In this document: positions 1 to 12,200 of the stretch, piece by piece
Numbering within the stretch: position 1 is the stretch's first letter
Layout: each line of letters starts with the position of its first letter
Source of the DNA: Lanius collurio
Lineage: Eukaryota; Chordata; Aves; Passeriformes; Laniidae
Assembly: GCA_020086605.1 (NCBI GenBank)
Contig: JACBWW010000089.1
Coordinates: 619,947 to 683,946, forward strand
Length of the DNA: 64,000 nucleotides
Direction of reading: 5' to 3'
The notes under the pieces: model-generated
What the model was told of the DNA's origin: nothing
Database searches by the model: none
The model's input: the letters and a program-made list of their open reading frames with translations, nothing else
Position numbers and translations under genes: made by a program

Positions 1-1085
<1,085 letters not shown>

Positions 1086-1240
1086 GTCGGCGGCGGCCGC
1101 GGAAAGAGAGCGGAAGCTCGCGGGAAGCGCCGGAAGCCCGGAACGCCCACCGCGCCCCCTGGCGGCTCGGAGGGTTCCGTGGCGGCTCGGAGGGCGTGGC
1201 CTCGGTGGGCGTGGCCCGGGCGCTCCCGGGGCCCCATCCC
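1086..1240 (-). promoter_or_regulatory. RPS17: RPS17 promoter and TOP-type transcription start
   Basis: Just upstream of the RPS17 ATG the minus strand has a pyrimidine run, CTCTCTTTCC (plus 1101-1110), as expected for the terminal oligopyrimidine start of a ribosomal protein mRNA. The 5' leader would therefore be only about 20-25 nt. Behind it the plus strand carries repeated ETS-type cores, CGGAAG at 1111-1116 and 1131-1136 and GGGAAG at 1122-1127, within CpG-rich sequence. ETS/GABP sites are common in ribosomal protein promoters. The start position is inferred from the motif. Confidence 0.7.
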
Positions 1241-1890
1241 GAGCGCTCCAGGACGGGAATCTGGGGGAGCAGAGAGGTGCCACCCCCAGGAACCTGGCCC
1301 TAAGGGAGGATACTGCGCACCCACAAACTCCCACCACCCATGGGAGCAGCACCCAGCCCCAAAGGGGGAGGGGTAACCACAACAAGGCTGCTGCAGAGTG
1401 ACCACTGCGGGACGGGGAAGGAGCCCAAAGGCGCTCCGGGGCCATGGGGCACGCAAGGTACCCACTGTGGCAGTGTCAGTCCAACTCAGCTCTTCCCAGC
1501 CTCACAGACAGGAGGCCTGGGCCCCCTCTCCCCTCACAGCCCTGCAGGGTGTCACCCCTCCCCTGCCACACAGGGAGAAAGCAGAGCAACACAGCCCCCT
1601 CCACTCGGCCTCATTAACTTGTTGCAATTAGGGGAGCTCCAGCTGGAGCACCGAGAGGCTCACAGGCACCTCGGGGAAGCGGGATCTAAAAATTCATTGT
1701 CCAGCAGAGAGAGCTCCCTCCCACCCAAGTCACCTACAGCACCCACACCTCACCACTCCATTCATCCATCCCTCCCCATCCCTTCCCCCAAACCCCAACC
1801 ATCGCTTCCCCCCCACACCCTCCAGGAAGTGACACCAGAGCCCTCCACGCTGTAGAGATCCCCCAGGAAGCACGTAAGGCCCAAGAAAGC
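1241..1890. other. Intergenic spacer between the CPEB1 3' end and the RPS17 promoter
   Basis: About 650 bp with no credible coding exon. It starts CpG-rich beside the RPS17 promoter and becomes ordinary C/A-rich sequence. No repeat family was recognised. Confidence 0.6.
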
Positions 1891-1912
1891 TGTTTTTTTT
1901 TGCTGCAACGTG

Positions 1913-1918
1913 TTTATT
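1913..1918 (-). terminator. CPEB1: Distal poly(A) signal of CPEB1
   Basis: AATAAA on the minus strand (plus TTTATT), about 1.33 kb beyond the CPEB1 stop codon. Cleavage would fall near 1890-1900. It lies at the end of an AT-rich, UTR-like stretch and is the last such signal before the RPS17 spacer. Confidence 0.6.
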
Positions 1919-2950
1919 ATGTGCCAAAAACTACACCACAGCTTACTCCACGCGTCTGTAGGAGAGTGCAGTCTTGCCTGCATATACTACAATGAGGTAG
2001 AGACTTCACACACAGCTTCACAAAACCCCACAAAGAGCAGCTGGGATATGCAACAATGCAACATCAGCTCAGCAGGAAAGAAAAAAAATAATCATAGTAA
2101 AGAGGGAGAAATTATGACACTGGTTCTTTGGCACACAGCTTCCAATAGAGGGGAAAGTAACAAAATAATAATAATAATAATCGGCATAATTAAAGGTCTC
2201 AAATCCCAGCAGCAGCATTTCAGTCGACTGCACTGATACTCCAAACATCTCGGGAAGGAAAGGAAAATTACTCGTCCCCTCTAAGAGAAAGGGCTCCCAG
2301 GAACCTTCATCGTCCACCAAAACGCAGCCCTTTTTTAGCTTGTTACAAAAGAAAAGGTAAGTCCTGTGACTTTGTGTGATTAAAAACCTCTATCAACCCC
2401 CCATAAGTGCAACTTAAAAAAGTGCAACAAACTATTTAAAACTATATACAGCAGCTCAGAGATCCTCATCCCGTCCAGTTTCAAATCCAAAAACAAAAAC
2501 AAAGCCCAGCCTGTCCCGTTGCAAACCCCTGGATTTACAACATCCTGCCAGCAGCCCCCAGACACAAATTGCAATAATGTTAAAAGCTGCCAGGAAAGAA
2601 AAAAATCTCTCGTTTCAAACGACTTAAAAACTGTTTTTAAGAGTGTAAAAAGGAACTCGTAAAAACCCTCGAGCGTAAAATATGAAATATGATTTGGTTT
2701 AAATGAAGAGCAAAGTCTCCTTGTTGTTACAGTAAAAAACGCCAGCTGAACACCCAGGTCACACCATCCAGGTGGGGGTAAATGAATGGAAAGGCACTGT
2801 ATGGCAACGGCAAAACAATGACCAATGAGACCTGCGCTCTCTCCACCAGTATTGCAAGGAATGTAAAAAAGCGCCTTTAAAAAATACAAAAACCAGGGCG
2901 GAGGCGCCTGTGGCGACACCTCCGCTACACGTGGCCCTTGGTTGGTTGGG

Positions 2951-2956
2951 TTTATT
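2951..2956 (-). terminator. CPEB1: Proximal poly(A) signal of CPEB1
   Basis: AATAAA on the minus strand about 290 nt after the CPEB1 stop codon, upstream of the distal signal at 1913-1918. It is a candidate for alternative polyadenylation; use in vivo cannot be seen. Confidence 0.45.
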
Positions 2957-3246
2957 CATTTTCAATTTTTGCTTCTCGTCAGCAAACCAGGAACCAAAGT
3001 CTGGGAACTGCAGAATGGCTTGAGGGGCACTCCCCCCCTCAAAACACCCCCAAACAAACCCCAACAAAACTCACTGTGCATTAGTGCAGAAACAAAAAGA
3101 CCAGCAAGTGCAAACATGAATGTAAGATTTTTGTTTTTTCCCCGTCAGTCCTCAGGAAGAACGTTCCCAGCCGGGCCTGGCTCGGGCAGGCGCTGCTGCG
3201 CTCTCCTCGGGGCAGGCTCTCCCAGGACTCTGCCCTCGGCAGCCCC

Positions 3247-6200
3247 TTAGCTGGAGTCCCGGTTCTTCTGGTTGCGCATCAGCGGGCGGTGGTGGCGCAG
3301 CACCTCCATGGAGTGATGCCAGTGCCAGCACGAGCGGCAGAAGTACTTGAAGCAGATCTGTGGGCAGAGCACAGGGACAACGCTGGGGCGTCTCCAGCAG
3401 CCAAGGGACACCAGCAGAGCCGCTCCTCCCCTCCCTCCCTGGAGCCCCCCCACCAGGAGTGGATCCATGGGCTGGGGAGAGGGAATGCCAGAAACGCCGT
3501 GCAGGGCCTGCTGGGCCCAGCTTTCATCTTTTGAACAGGTTTAAAAGTCAGGACCCAGGCACTGGGGCAGCAGCTGGGCTCTGCCAGTGCTCCATCACTC
3601 CCACAGCATTCCTGCCTCCTGCTCATATCCCATCCCAACTCTGCAGGAAGTTGCCAAAGCCCAGCCAAGTTCCTTTGCCTGCAGCGAGGTGAGGTCAGCC
3701 AGAGTTCCTCGTGCCTCAGCCAGCCCCAGGAGCAGCCTGAGGGGAATGTACCTCGACCCCAGCTCATCATGGCTCACAGAGCAGCAACCTCCCCTCAGGG
3801 CCACCAGTCCATCCCACACTAGGCCCCAGTGTTGGCACAACAGCATCAGTGAACTGCAGCACCCCTGGCTCAAAGCCAGGCAGACACTGCCTGCCTGGGC
3901 CTCCTGGCAAGTACCAGAGCTGCCCTCCCCAGGAGGGCTACACCTTCTCCAAAACAAGGCCACCCTCCCAGCTGGACTTCATCTTGCTCACTGGGGAGGA
4001 GTCAGTGAGTATTTCCCCAAACCCAGCAGCAGGGCCTGCTCCTCCTCGAGGAAACCCCCAAGCACAGGCTGCAGGAGAACTAGTCATACCTGGTCTCTGC
4101 AGAAGAATGGGCCAGGCTGGGCATTGCACACTTGGCACATGGAGTCCTCCAGGTACGGGTCAATCTGAACCTGCAGGAGAACCGGGCAGTGGGCATGGAG
4201 CAGCACCAGGCTGACTGCCCTCTGCCTGGGTACCCCAAATCCATCCCCCGCAGCACCCCCGGGGCTGGCAGAGCAGCAGCCCCACTTCCCTCTCCCAGAG
4301 CAGGAATATGGGGGGCAGGCTCCACAAGCACTGGTGCTCCCAGCAGTACCACCCATTATGCAGACCCCTCCCTGGGCTGCCCCACCAGCCCCACTCACCT
4401 TCTTGGTAAACTTGGTGGTTTTGATCTCCACAAATGCAGCGGTCACAGCCTTCAGGTAACTGCGCTGGTTGTTGAAGGTGACACGGCCCGACCCTGGAAT
4501 GAGCCAGACCACAAACATTAGAGAGGAACAGCAGAGATTGAGAAGGAACCACTGCCAGCACCACCCCTTCCCCCAGTGCTGCTCAGTCAGGGAAGCGGCT
4601 CTGACAGGAGATGCTATCCAGGGCCTGGGGGCTCTTCCTGCCTCCTTCTCCAGGCACCACATTCTCAGGAGCACTTCCCACTGCACCTGAAATACACCGG
4701 TGCTGAGACAGCTCAGCAGCTTTTATTCCCAGCCTGGTGTTTTGCAGCCTCATTGCCAGTCAGCAGCGTTCCTGCACCACTCGCTCCCAGCCAAGCTCCA
4801 GGACTGACGCTGGCAGATCCCTACAGCTCAGCCACAGCACAAAGGGCCACACAAACCCCATCCATTCTCCTCCTGAAGCATCGCACAGGACACAGGCAGG
4901 AGGGCTCTGATCCAGTTTGGGGTTACAGGAGATGCCTCAATCAGCACAACCAAGCAGGGCACAGCTTAGTTACCAAAACTGAGCTCTGATTGCTGTGACT
5001 TTAGGACAGCTCCAAGGGTGGAAGTGCCACTGAACTGCTGGGAGATGGATCTTGCCTACTTGGTGCAACCTGGGCTCTGCATGAACCACAGGGGGCTGAG
5101 GGTCTCACAGGGCCAGCACAGGGAGGTTCTGGGACACCTCATCCATAGTCACACTAAGAATTTACCTAAAGTCTCATACTCCTATTCCCATCCCCTTGAG
5201 ACTGTCTACCCTGAAGGCATTTCAGGGGCTTTGCAGCACCACAGGCATGTCCTAAACCTGAGCCTTGCCCAGAAAAGCCTGACTGCTGTCCAAGCACATT
5301 GACAAGCAATTGACAGCTCTGCGCTTCCAAGCTCTGACACGGTTACTGCCTGGCAACACCAGGAGATGCAGAGTCTCTGAGTTTGTGACTTGCTGCAGCC
5401 TGAGCCTGGAAAGCTGCTCCTCAGGCACAGGCTGGGGGGGTTTTCCAACAGACCAGCCACCTCAGGGCTGTCCCCTGGCCCATGAGGCCTACAGGGAGGT
5501 ATACACATCATGACATGCCATGTTTCAGCTCTAGTGACAAGAGCCCAAGAGTGAACAGACCCACAGCTGTCTCTGCTCTGGGAATGGAAAGGCAGCTACA
5601 GCAGCATCCAACAACCACTAACAGCAACGAACAAGGACAGAGAAACCTTCAGCAATGCCTAAAGGGATCTTCAAAATTTCAGTCTGCTCTGGAATGATCC
5701 TAGACCTTCCAATTCCCAGGCACATCAGCTCTATCAGTCCCCCCAGGGCCAGTAGATGAGAAGCACAGACTGCAGAAGAGGTTAGACAGCATCTGCTCCC
5801 CAGGACTGGCACCTGGGCAGTCTTCCAACAGAAGGACAAGCCAAGGGCACACTGCAGCCACCTCAGAGCATGGTGGGGTGACCACCAATCCCAGTGGAAT
5901 CATCACTTACCTATGGGATACTTGTGCTTGTCAGTGTCGATGCCAGCGTAGACCACCCCTCCGAACAGGTCGTACATGATGGCTGCCAGGGCCTCTGCGT
6001 TGAGCATCCCATGCAGGGCCCCCACAAACACCGTCTTGCTGGGGTCCAGCCGCTGCGAGGGGCTGCGCACAAAGTTGCTGTCGGCCAGCACCCACGGGAT
6101 CACCTGCACCTGCAGCCAGGAGCAAACACAAATTTCAGACTTTGCCCCGAGCCGCAAATGTCATTTGTTATCTACTACTGCTCAGGGTCCACATCCATCT

Positions 6201-9200
6201 AGAGCTCCAGGCACCTCTAGAGAGCTCACAAGGGGATAAAACCAACTCTGCTTCCAGCCAAACCGGAACCCAAGCCAGCAGTCCCTCGGGGGTGGCAGCC
6301 AGAGGACAATCCACATCCCTCTACCTGCATTTATGGCCCAGTCAGGTACCTCCCAGCACAGGAGCCTGATGCTGAAGGCGACCCCTGCAATAACCACCCA
6401 CTGCCAGCTCCATTAGGATGTCCCATCTGCTCTGCAGCTGATGGAGGGCTCTGGAGAGGAGAGGCTTCTGGCAGAACTGAATCACTGAGCAGGGAAGCGC
6501 TGCCAATTGCCAGACACAGGGAGAGCGGTGTGGAGCACAGTTAGTTTGTGCCTGTCTAGACTAAGAGCTGCATCTTGTAACTCTCTGAATACAGGCAGCT
6601 GTCCCTAATCTGAGGTCCCCCTTTCCCGTAAGCCCCAGTACCCCCAGAGCACAGGTCAGCCAGCCAAGGCCATGCTGGAGAGCAGCCTAGGATCCAGAAC
6701 ATCGGCCTGCTGAGTGTGAAAGCCATTTGTTCTGCAAGCAGAGGCCTGACAAAGCACCTGAGGCATCCCAGTCTGTCTCTGCAAGCAAAGGTGTGATGGA
6801 AGCAGCACAGAGCAGTCAAATCCCCATTTCCATGCTCTGTCCCAGCTAACTGAAGCCTGAAGGTAGGGTCTGCCACCAATCCAGGAGCTCCAGGCTGGTT
6901 TAGACACAAGCTGTTGTGAAGGTCAAACACTGAGCAGACACACCCCTATCACAGGCACAGAGCAGTCAAAGCCAGCCAGGAGCCAGCGTGCCTTCGGCTG
7001 CTGTTTCAGCCCTGCTTTCCTTTCCTTCAGGGATCGCCTCTGCATCTCCTGCTGCCATGTCAGGCAGCTCTCACAGCTCTGCTCACCTCTTTGCAGCGCA
7101 TCCTGCGGCTGGACATCTTGAAGTAGTACTCACTGAGCCCATCAGGGCTCAGCAGGTCCTGGGAGCACGCCTGGAGCAGCGCACGCACCGACTTCTCTGA
7201 CTCAAACACCAGGTAGACGTATCCTTTGGAGGGGAAGGGAAAGAAGCAGCTGTTAGAGCTGTGGTGGAGGAGGAACAGAACCTCCCAGTTTGCAGACATC
7301 CTCAAAATCACTCTTGGGTGTCACCTGAAGTATCTGTGTGGCAACTCCTGCTGCTCCCAGCACACTCTTATGTACAAGCCAAACTGGGAAGAGCCCAAAC
7401 CCAAGCACAGCACAAGAGGGAGCATGCCCAGGTCCAGGGCCACATGGGCCACAGTGTCACACAAACCTCACCTGGACATGCCAGGTGGGCACCACCAGCC
7501 TGGCCACAGTGAGGTCTGCAGGAAAATAGACCCAGCTTCATATTCAGGATGGCCTGGCTCAAATAAAGTCCAGGGTTTTAAAGTCCTTCCATGGATGCCA
7601 GTACTCCACCTCACATTGCTCCTGTGACTGAATGAGGCCATCAGGCACTACAGGGCCTCCAAACCAGCCACTTCCTACCCTGTAACTAATGCCTGCTTAC
7701 ACAGTATGGCAGCCCAGCTGCACATGCTGGCAGTGGGACCAGCAGTGGCTGTGCAGCCACAGCCCTACATGGTGTTCCAGAAACATCCAGAGAGGGCTCC
7801 CCCAGCCCATATTTCTGTCCAACCATGCTACAGGGATGGGTGGGGACTGGGTTTGGGGTGCCAGTGCTCTGCAGCCCAGGTGCAGACCCAAGTGAGGGCA
7901 GGACATTACCCCAGGTGCTCTGTACCATCCAGTCACCAGCATGCAGCTGTACCATCCCAGCATCCGTGCTGTAACATAGCATGGGAAAAAAGTAACCCTA
8001 CCGTGTCGCTATTACCTTTAGGCACATTACCTTTGGGAGGACAGCGTGGGTGTTTGCCATCCTTACCGGGCCACTCCACACTCAGGGAGCCAAAAACACG
8101 GAAAGTGTTGATCAGCCCAGCTACAGACAGAAGGAGAGAGGTCAGTCTCCCCCACAAAAAGCTCCATCCTGCATCCTTCCTGATGTCAACACCCAAGGCC
8201 TCACCTTCTGTAATGTCCCATGGGACTCCTCCCAGGAACACTTTGCAGGAGTAGACGGGGTTCTTGTAGTTTCGGGGAGGCAGCTGCCCACTCCAGGTGC
8301 AGGTTGCTTCGTTCACAGCTTGGAGAAGACACCAGTACTACTCAGTACAGGATCATTCCCTTCCCACTCTCGCACAGGTCTCCGTACATTGCCCAGCTTC
8401 AGGCTGAGCACAGCAGCACAGCCACAGGCAGCTGCCCACACCCGCCTGTTCTCTCAGCAGGCAGAGCCAGAGTCAGGCTTGGGCCTGGAGCAAGCTCTTG
8501 CTCTGCTGCAAACTCTGTGTCCAGCCCGTACCTGCACAGAGGCAGCCTGCCCTCCCCCAGGTGTGTCCCTCCCCTGGACACTCCTCCTGACTCACCTGCT
8601 GCCTGCCGATGAAGCCGGGCTTCTCTTTCAATACTGAAAGGGTCTTCCGGAGAGTCCAGAAGATCCCAGGAAGGCCACGCAGATGCTCCAGGCCATCTTT
8701 TTGATGCACTGGCCGGGGAGGAAGTTACTGCAGCCAGGGCAGCTTGATCTTGATCCATCTGGGATCCCACTCCCATCTTCAGGGGATCTCTTGATACCCC
8801 ACTGAGAGGCAAGAAGGGCAGAGGAGGGGAGATGCGAAGGCTTGACTGCAAGAGAAAGGCCACACTGAAATCCAGCTCTGAGCAAAGAGTATGTAATGCC
8901 AGAAGTGAGATACCACTCTGGAGCCCTACCCTTGTTTATGGCAGGAGAGGGAGCTCGCAGGGATCTCCTGAGACCCTCTGAGGCCTGGAAGAAGCAGCCA
9001 CCCCAACACATCCTGGCACCTTGGGAAAGCCCTGGGCCATTCCCCACTGAAACCATGCCCACAATCAGCAACAGAGATCATTAAGCAAGAGGCACTTCAC
9101 AGACCACCAAGCCAACAGCTACCCCTGGCTGTGGAGCCTCAAGGACAGTGCCACCCCTGGGGAGCACCCCCCCAAAAGGAGCCTCAGGCTCTGTGCTGTG

Positions 9201-12200
9201 CCCACAGGGAGCAGGGCTCCCTGGAAGTGCCCATGGGCTCTGCAAGCAGCAGCTGCATCTCATCCTCCCAGGGCTGCCTGACCAGGGATGGGGCAATGTG
9301 GACCACAGCCCCTCCCAGGGCAGGAGGAGGGAAAGCTGGGATTAATGGAACAGCAGGGAGGCGAGACGCGGCACAGCTCCGTGGCAGCCGCGCTGCGGAT
9401 CTGTCCCTGCGCTGCCATGCCAGCCACCCACGCCAGGGCCCTGCTGGCAGTCCTGCCCTTCACAAACAAGGCCAGCACGGAGCCCTGTGCCGCCTGCCAC
9501 CATCACTGCCCGGCTGCTGCAGCCACCCAGCACATCCTGCTCCTCCAACGTGGATCACAGCAGAATCAACCCCACATCCAGTCAGCTCTGTCCTTCACAC
9601 CCAGCCCAACATGGGGGTCAAGGCTAACACAGCAGAGCCTGGAGCAGCTCCTGGCTTGATCCTCCTGTGCCAAGGTCAGGCCATGCAGCACCACCACAGA
9701 ACTGGCCAAAGCCAGGCTGTCCTGCTGGCACCCAGAGCTGCCACTTATGCCCACCACAGCCCTGCCAGAGCAGACTGGGGCAGCCAGACAGACACTCACT
9801 TGCTCCCTGCCTTCCAAATTTAGCTGTGCTTTAGGGAATGGGAGCAGGCTAGACCCAGTTTGCCCTAGAAGAAACCGCCCTGAGATGGAGAAGTGCAGTC
9901 AGCAAATGGGAAGGGCAATGAAAGGCAGGGACAGCAGCTCCTGAGAAGTCCAGGCTGGATCAGCCACCCTGCCGGGATCAGGGCACAGACACTCCCCTGC
10001 CACACACCAGCTCAAGCACTCAAGATCCCTCTGGGAGCTACTGTAACCCAGTAGGGCTGCAAGCACAGACCCAGAAGGCAAAAATATTAGCTTAGAATAA
10101 AAATCTAAGAGAATACTGCTTGCTCATGCTGAAGGACTGCACAAGCAGCCTTCCTCCCAAACCCGGGGGCTGTGCCAGTGTGGGCACAACAGCTCTCCCC
10201 AGCACTCCCTCCCATTCCTGAGCAGGCAGGGCTCTGGCTGGCAGCTCCACTCAGCTATTCTGTGCTCCCCCAAAAACACAGCAAGACCCCAGGAGGCAAA
10301 CTTACAATCAAGTCTGAGAGGTGGTCAGAACCAGAGCTGAACCCACTGGTGTCCGAGTCCGAGGGGCTGCTGGAGCGAGAGTCCAGGAGGGAGCGGGAGT
10401 TCCTCAGCGACGGTGTGGAAAACTTTTCTGGCAGGTCTGAACCAATGGGGTCTAAAGGCAGAAAACCCAGCGGGGGCTTCCCCAGGACGTTCCCAAGAGG
10501 GTTACTCAGCATGCTGAGAACTGCAACAGAGAGAGTCTGTCAGTGCTGCAGCATAATACTGCTCCTTCCTCAGAGCTCCTGTGGCCCAGGAGGCCACCAG
10601 GCTCCTATCGGCCCACAAATGGCATGTATGGGAGGTGGCACCTCTGGTGTTTGCCATCAGTTGGGCCACGGTGCTGCAAAGAACCCTGTCAGCCTGGTGG
10701 GGCTGACAAACATGAAGGGTTTTGACAGACTGCCCAGGAGAACCCACTTCATCTGGGAGAAGTTCAGAGACCCTGCATGCGAGATTATGGACCTCAGAGG
10801 TGCTCTGCCCAGTCCATGCCACTCCCTGTCACTTGTGCTGGAGCAAGCTGAGGCTCAGCAAGCTCCCCAGGGGCAGGGGCACACACCCGTGGCAAGCACA
10901 CCTGGCCCACCAGCAGGAATTTTCAGGCTCAGAGGTGGGACACTGCTCACATCAGCCCTGCCAGGAGCTGGCTGTGGGCAGACAGGAAGGTGCCAGCCTG
11001 GGCTGCTGACAGAGAGGCTTCACTGTCCCCGGTGTGTGTTCACAGCAAGCCTGTCTGGTCAGGCCTCTGCCCCAGAGCCTGCAGACGAGGATGTGCCAGA
11101 CTGCTTCCCTCACACTGCAGGTTTTCCTCCCACTGAGAAGAATCCAGGAAAATTCCTCCCTACAAACAGAGCTACTCCTGAGCAGAGGACCAGGCTACCC
11201 AAAGGCCAAAAAGTCACATCCTGGTCAGTGATGTGGGGGCAGCTGCAACCCAGAAGGAGAAGGAACGCAGGGCAGGGATCCCACAGGGGCACAACACAAG
11301 CCAGTCTATTCAAAAAGAGCAAGTCTCAGCAAGCTGAATGTGTACCCAAACCCAGTGAAAAGAGCAAAGCATTCAGAAATGGTTTTAATTATTCAGAGGC
11401 TGCAAAACAAGGCAGCAGCTTGCCCTGAAGCTTTCAGATTTCAGCAAAGCAAATTTGGGATCCACTTGAGATCCTCCAAGCCCCACCTGATACAGCAAGC
11501 TGAACCACAAGGTTTTAACCCAGATTTTCTGCAGCTCCTGTGCCAATGAGGTTTAATAATCCATACTACCACCCAAACCAGGAGAGTGACACCACCATCG
11601 TGCTCAAGGTGCACCACGGTCAGGCACCAGGAAGAGCTGCTGAGTGTGACTGAGGTGATGCTGGGATGTACCCATCCCAAGCTGCATCATCCAATGGCAC
11701 ACCTGCTGTGAAGCTGGCATCTCCAGCCTCACACTCGGGGGTAAAACCTCACCACACCAACAGAGACTTCACACAGGTACAGGTGGGTCCTTTACTTGAA
11801 GCATCTCCCTCAACTCAAGGCAGAACCCTCAGCAAGAGTCACAACATCTTTCCACACTTGCAGAGCCTTATCCATGCAAGATTCCCCTATTTTGACTACT
11901 ACATCATAGGAGTAGGAACTTGCCTCTGACCACACTGAGAAAGGGACCTCATGCTCTTGGCTCTCCCTGACAGCAGCACCTGTGCTCACACCCACCCCTG
12001 CAGCCACAGGAAAATACCGGCCAGCCCAGCAGTCCTTACCTAGGCAGAGCCCGGGCAGCAGCAGCCCCGGGACCGAGGGAATGCGGCACAGCCGGGGAGG
12101 AGATGCTCCCTCCTAGTCACAGCTCCGAGCAGGGCACAGCATCTCCCAGCCCCGGCAAGCTGCACTCTCTGCTCTGCCGACTTCTCTGAAGCCACGTGAC

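Larger units (their letters stand above)
1895..3246 (-). other. CPEB1: CPEB1 3' untranslated region
   Basis: AT-rich, exon-like stretch after the CPEB1 stop codon, ending at the distal poly(A) signal. It includes an AAT trinucleotide run at about 2163-2181 and several short A/T runs, but no open frame of note. A second AATAAA at 2951-2956 would give a short UTR of about 300 nt. Confidence 0.6.

Noticed and set aside
10172..11428. Long plus-strand open frame (418 codons)
   Set aside because: It runs antisense across CPEB1 exon 4 and intron 3, has no recognisable domain, and its start lies opposite a conserved CPEB1 exon. Chance openness in GC-rich DNA is enough.
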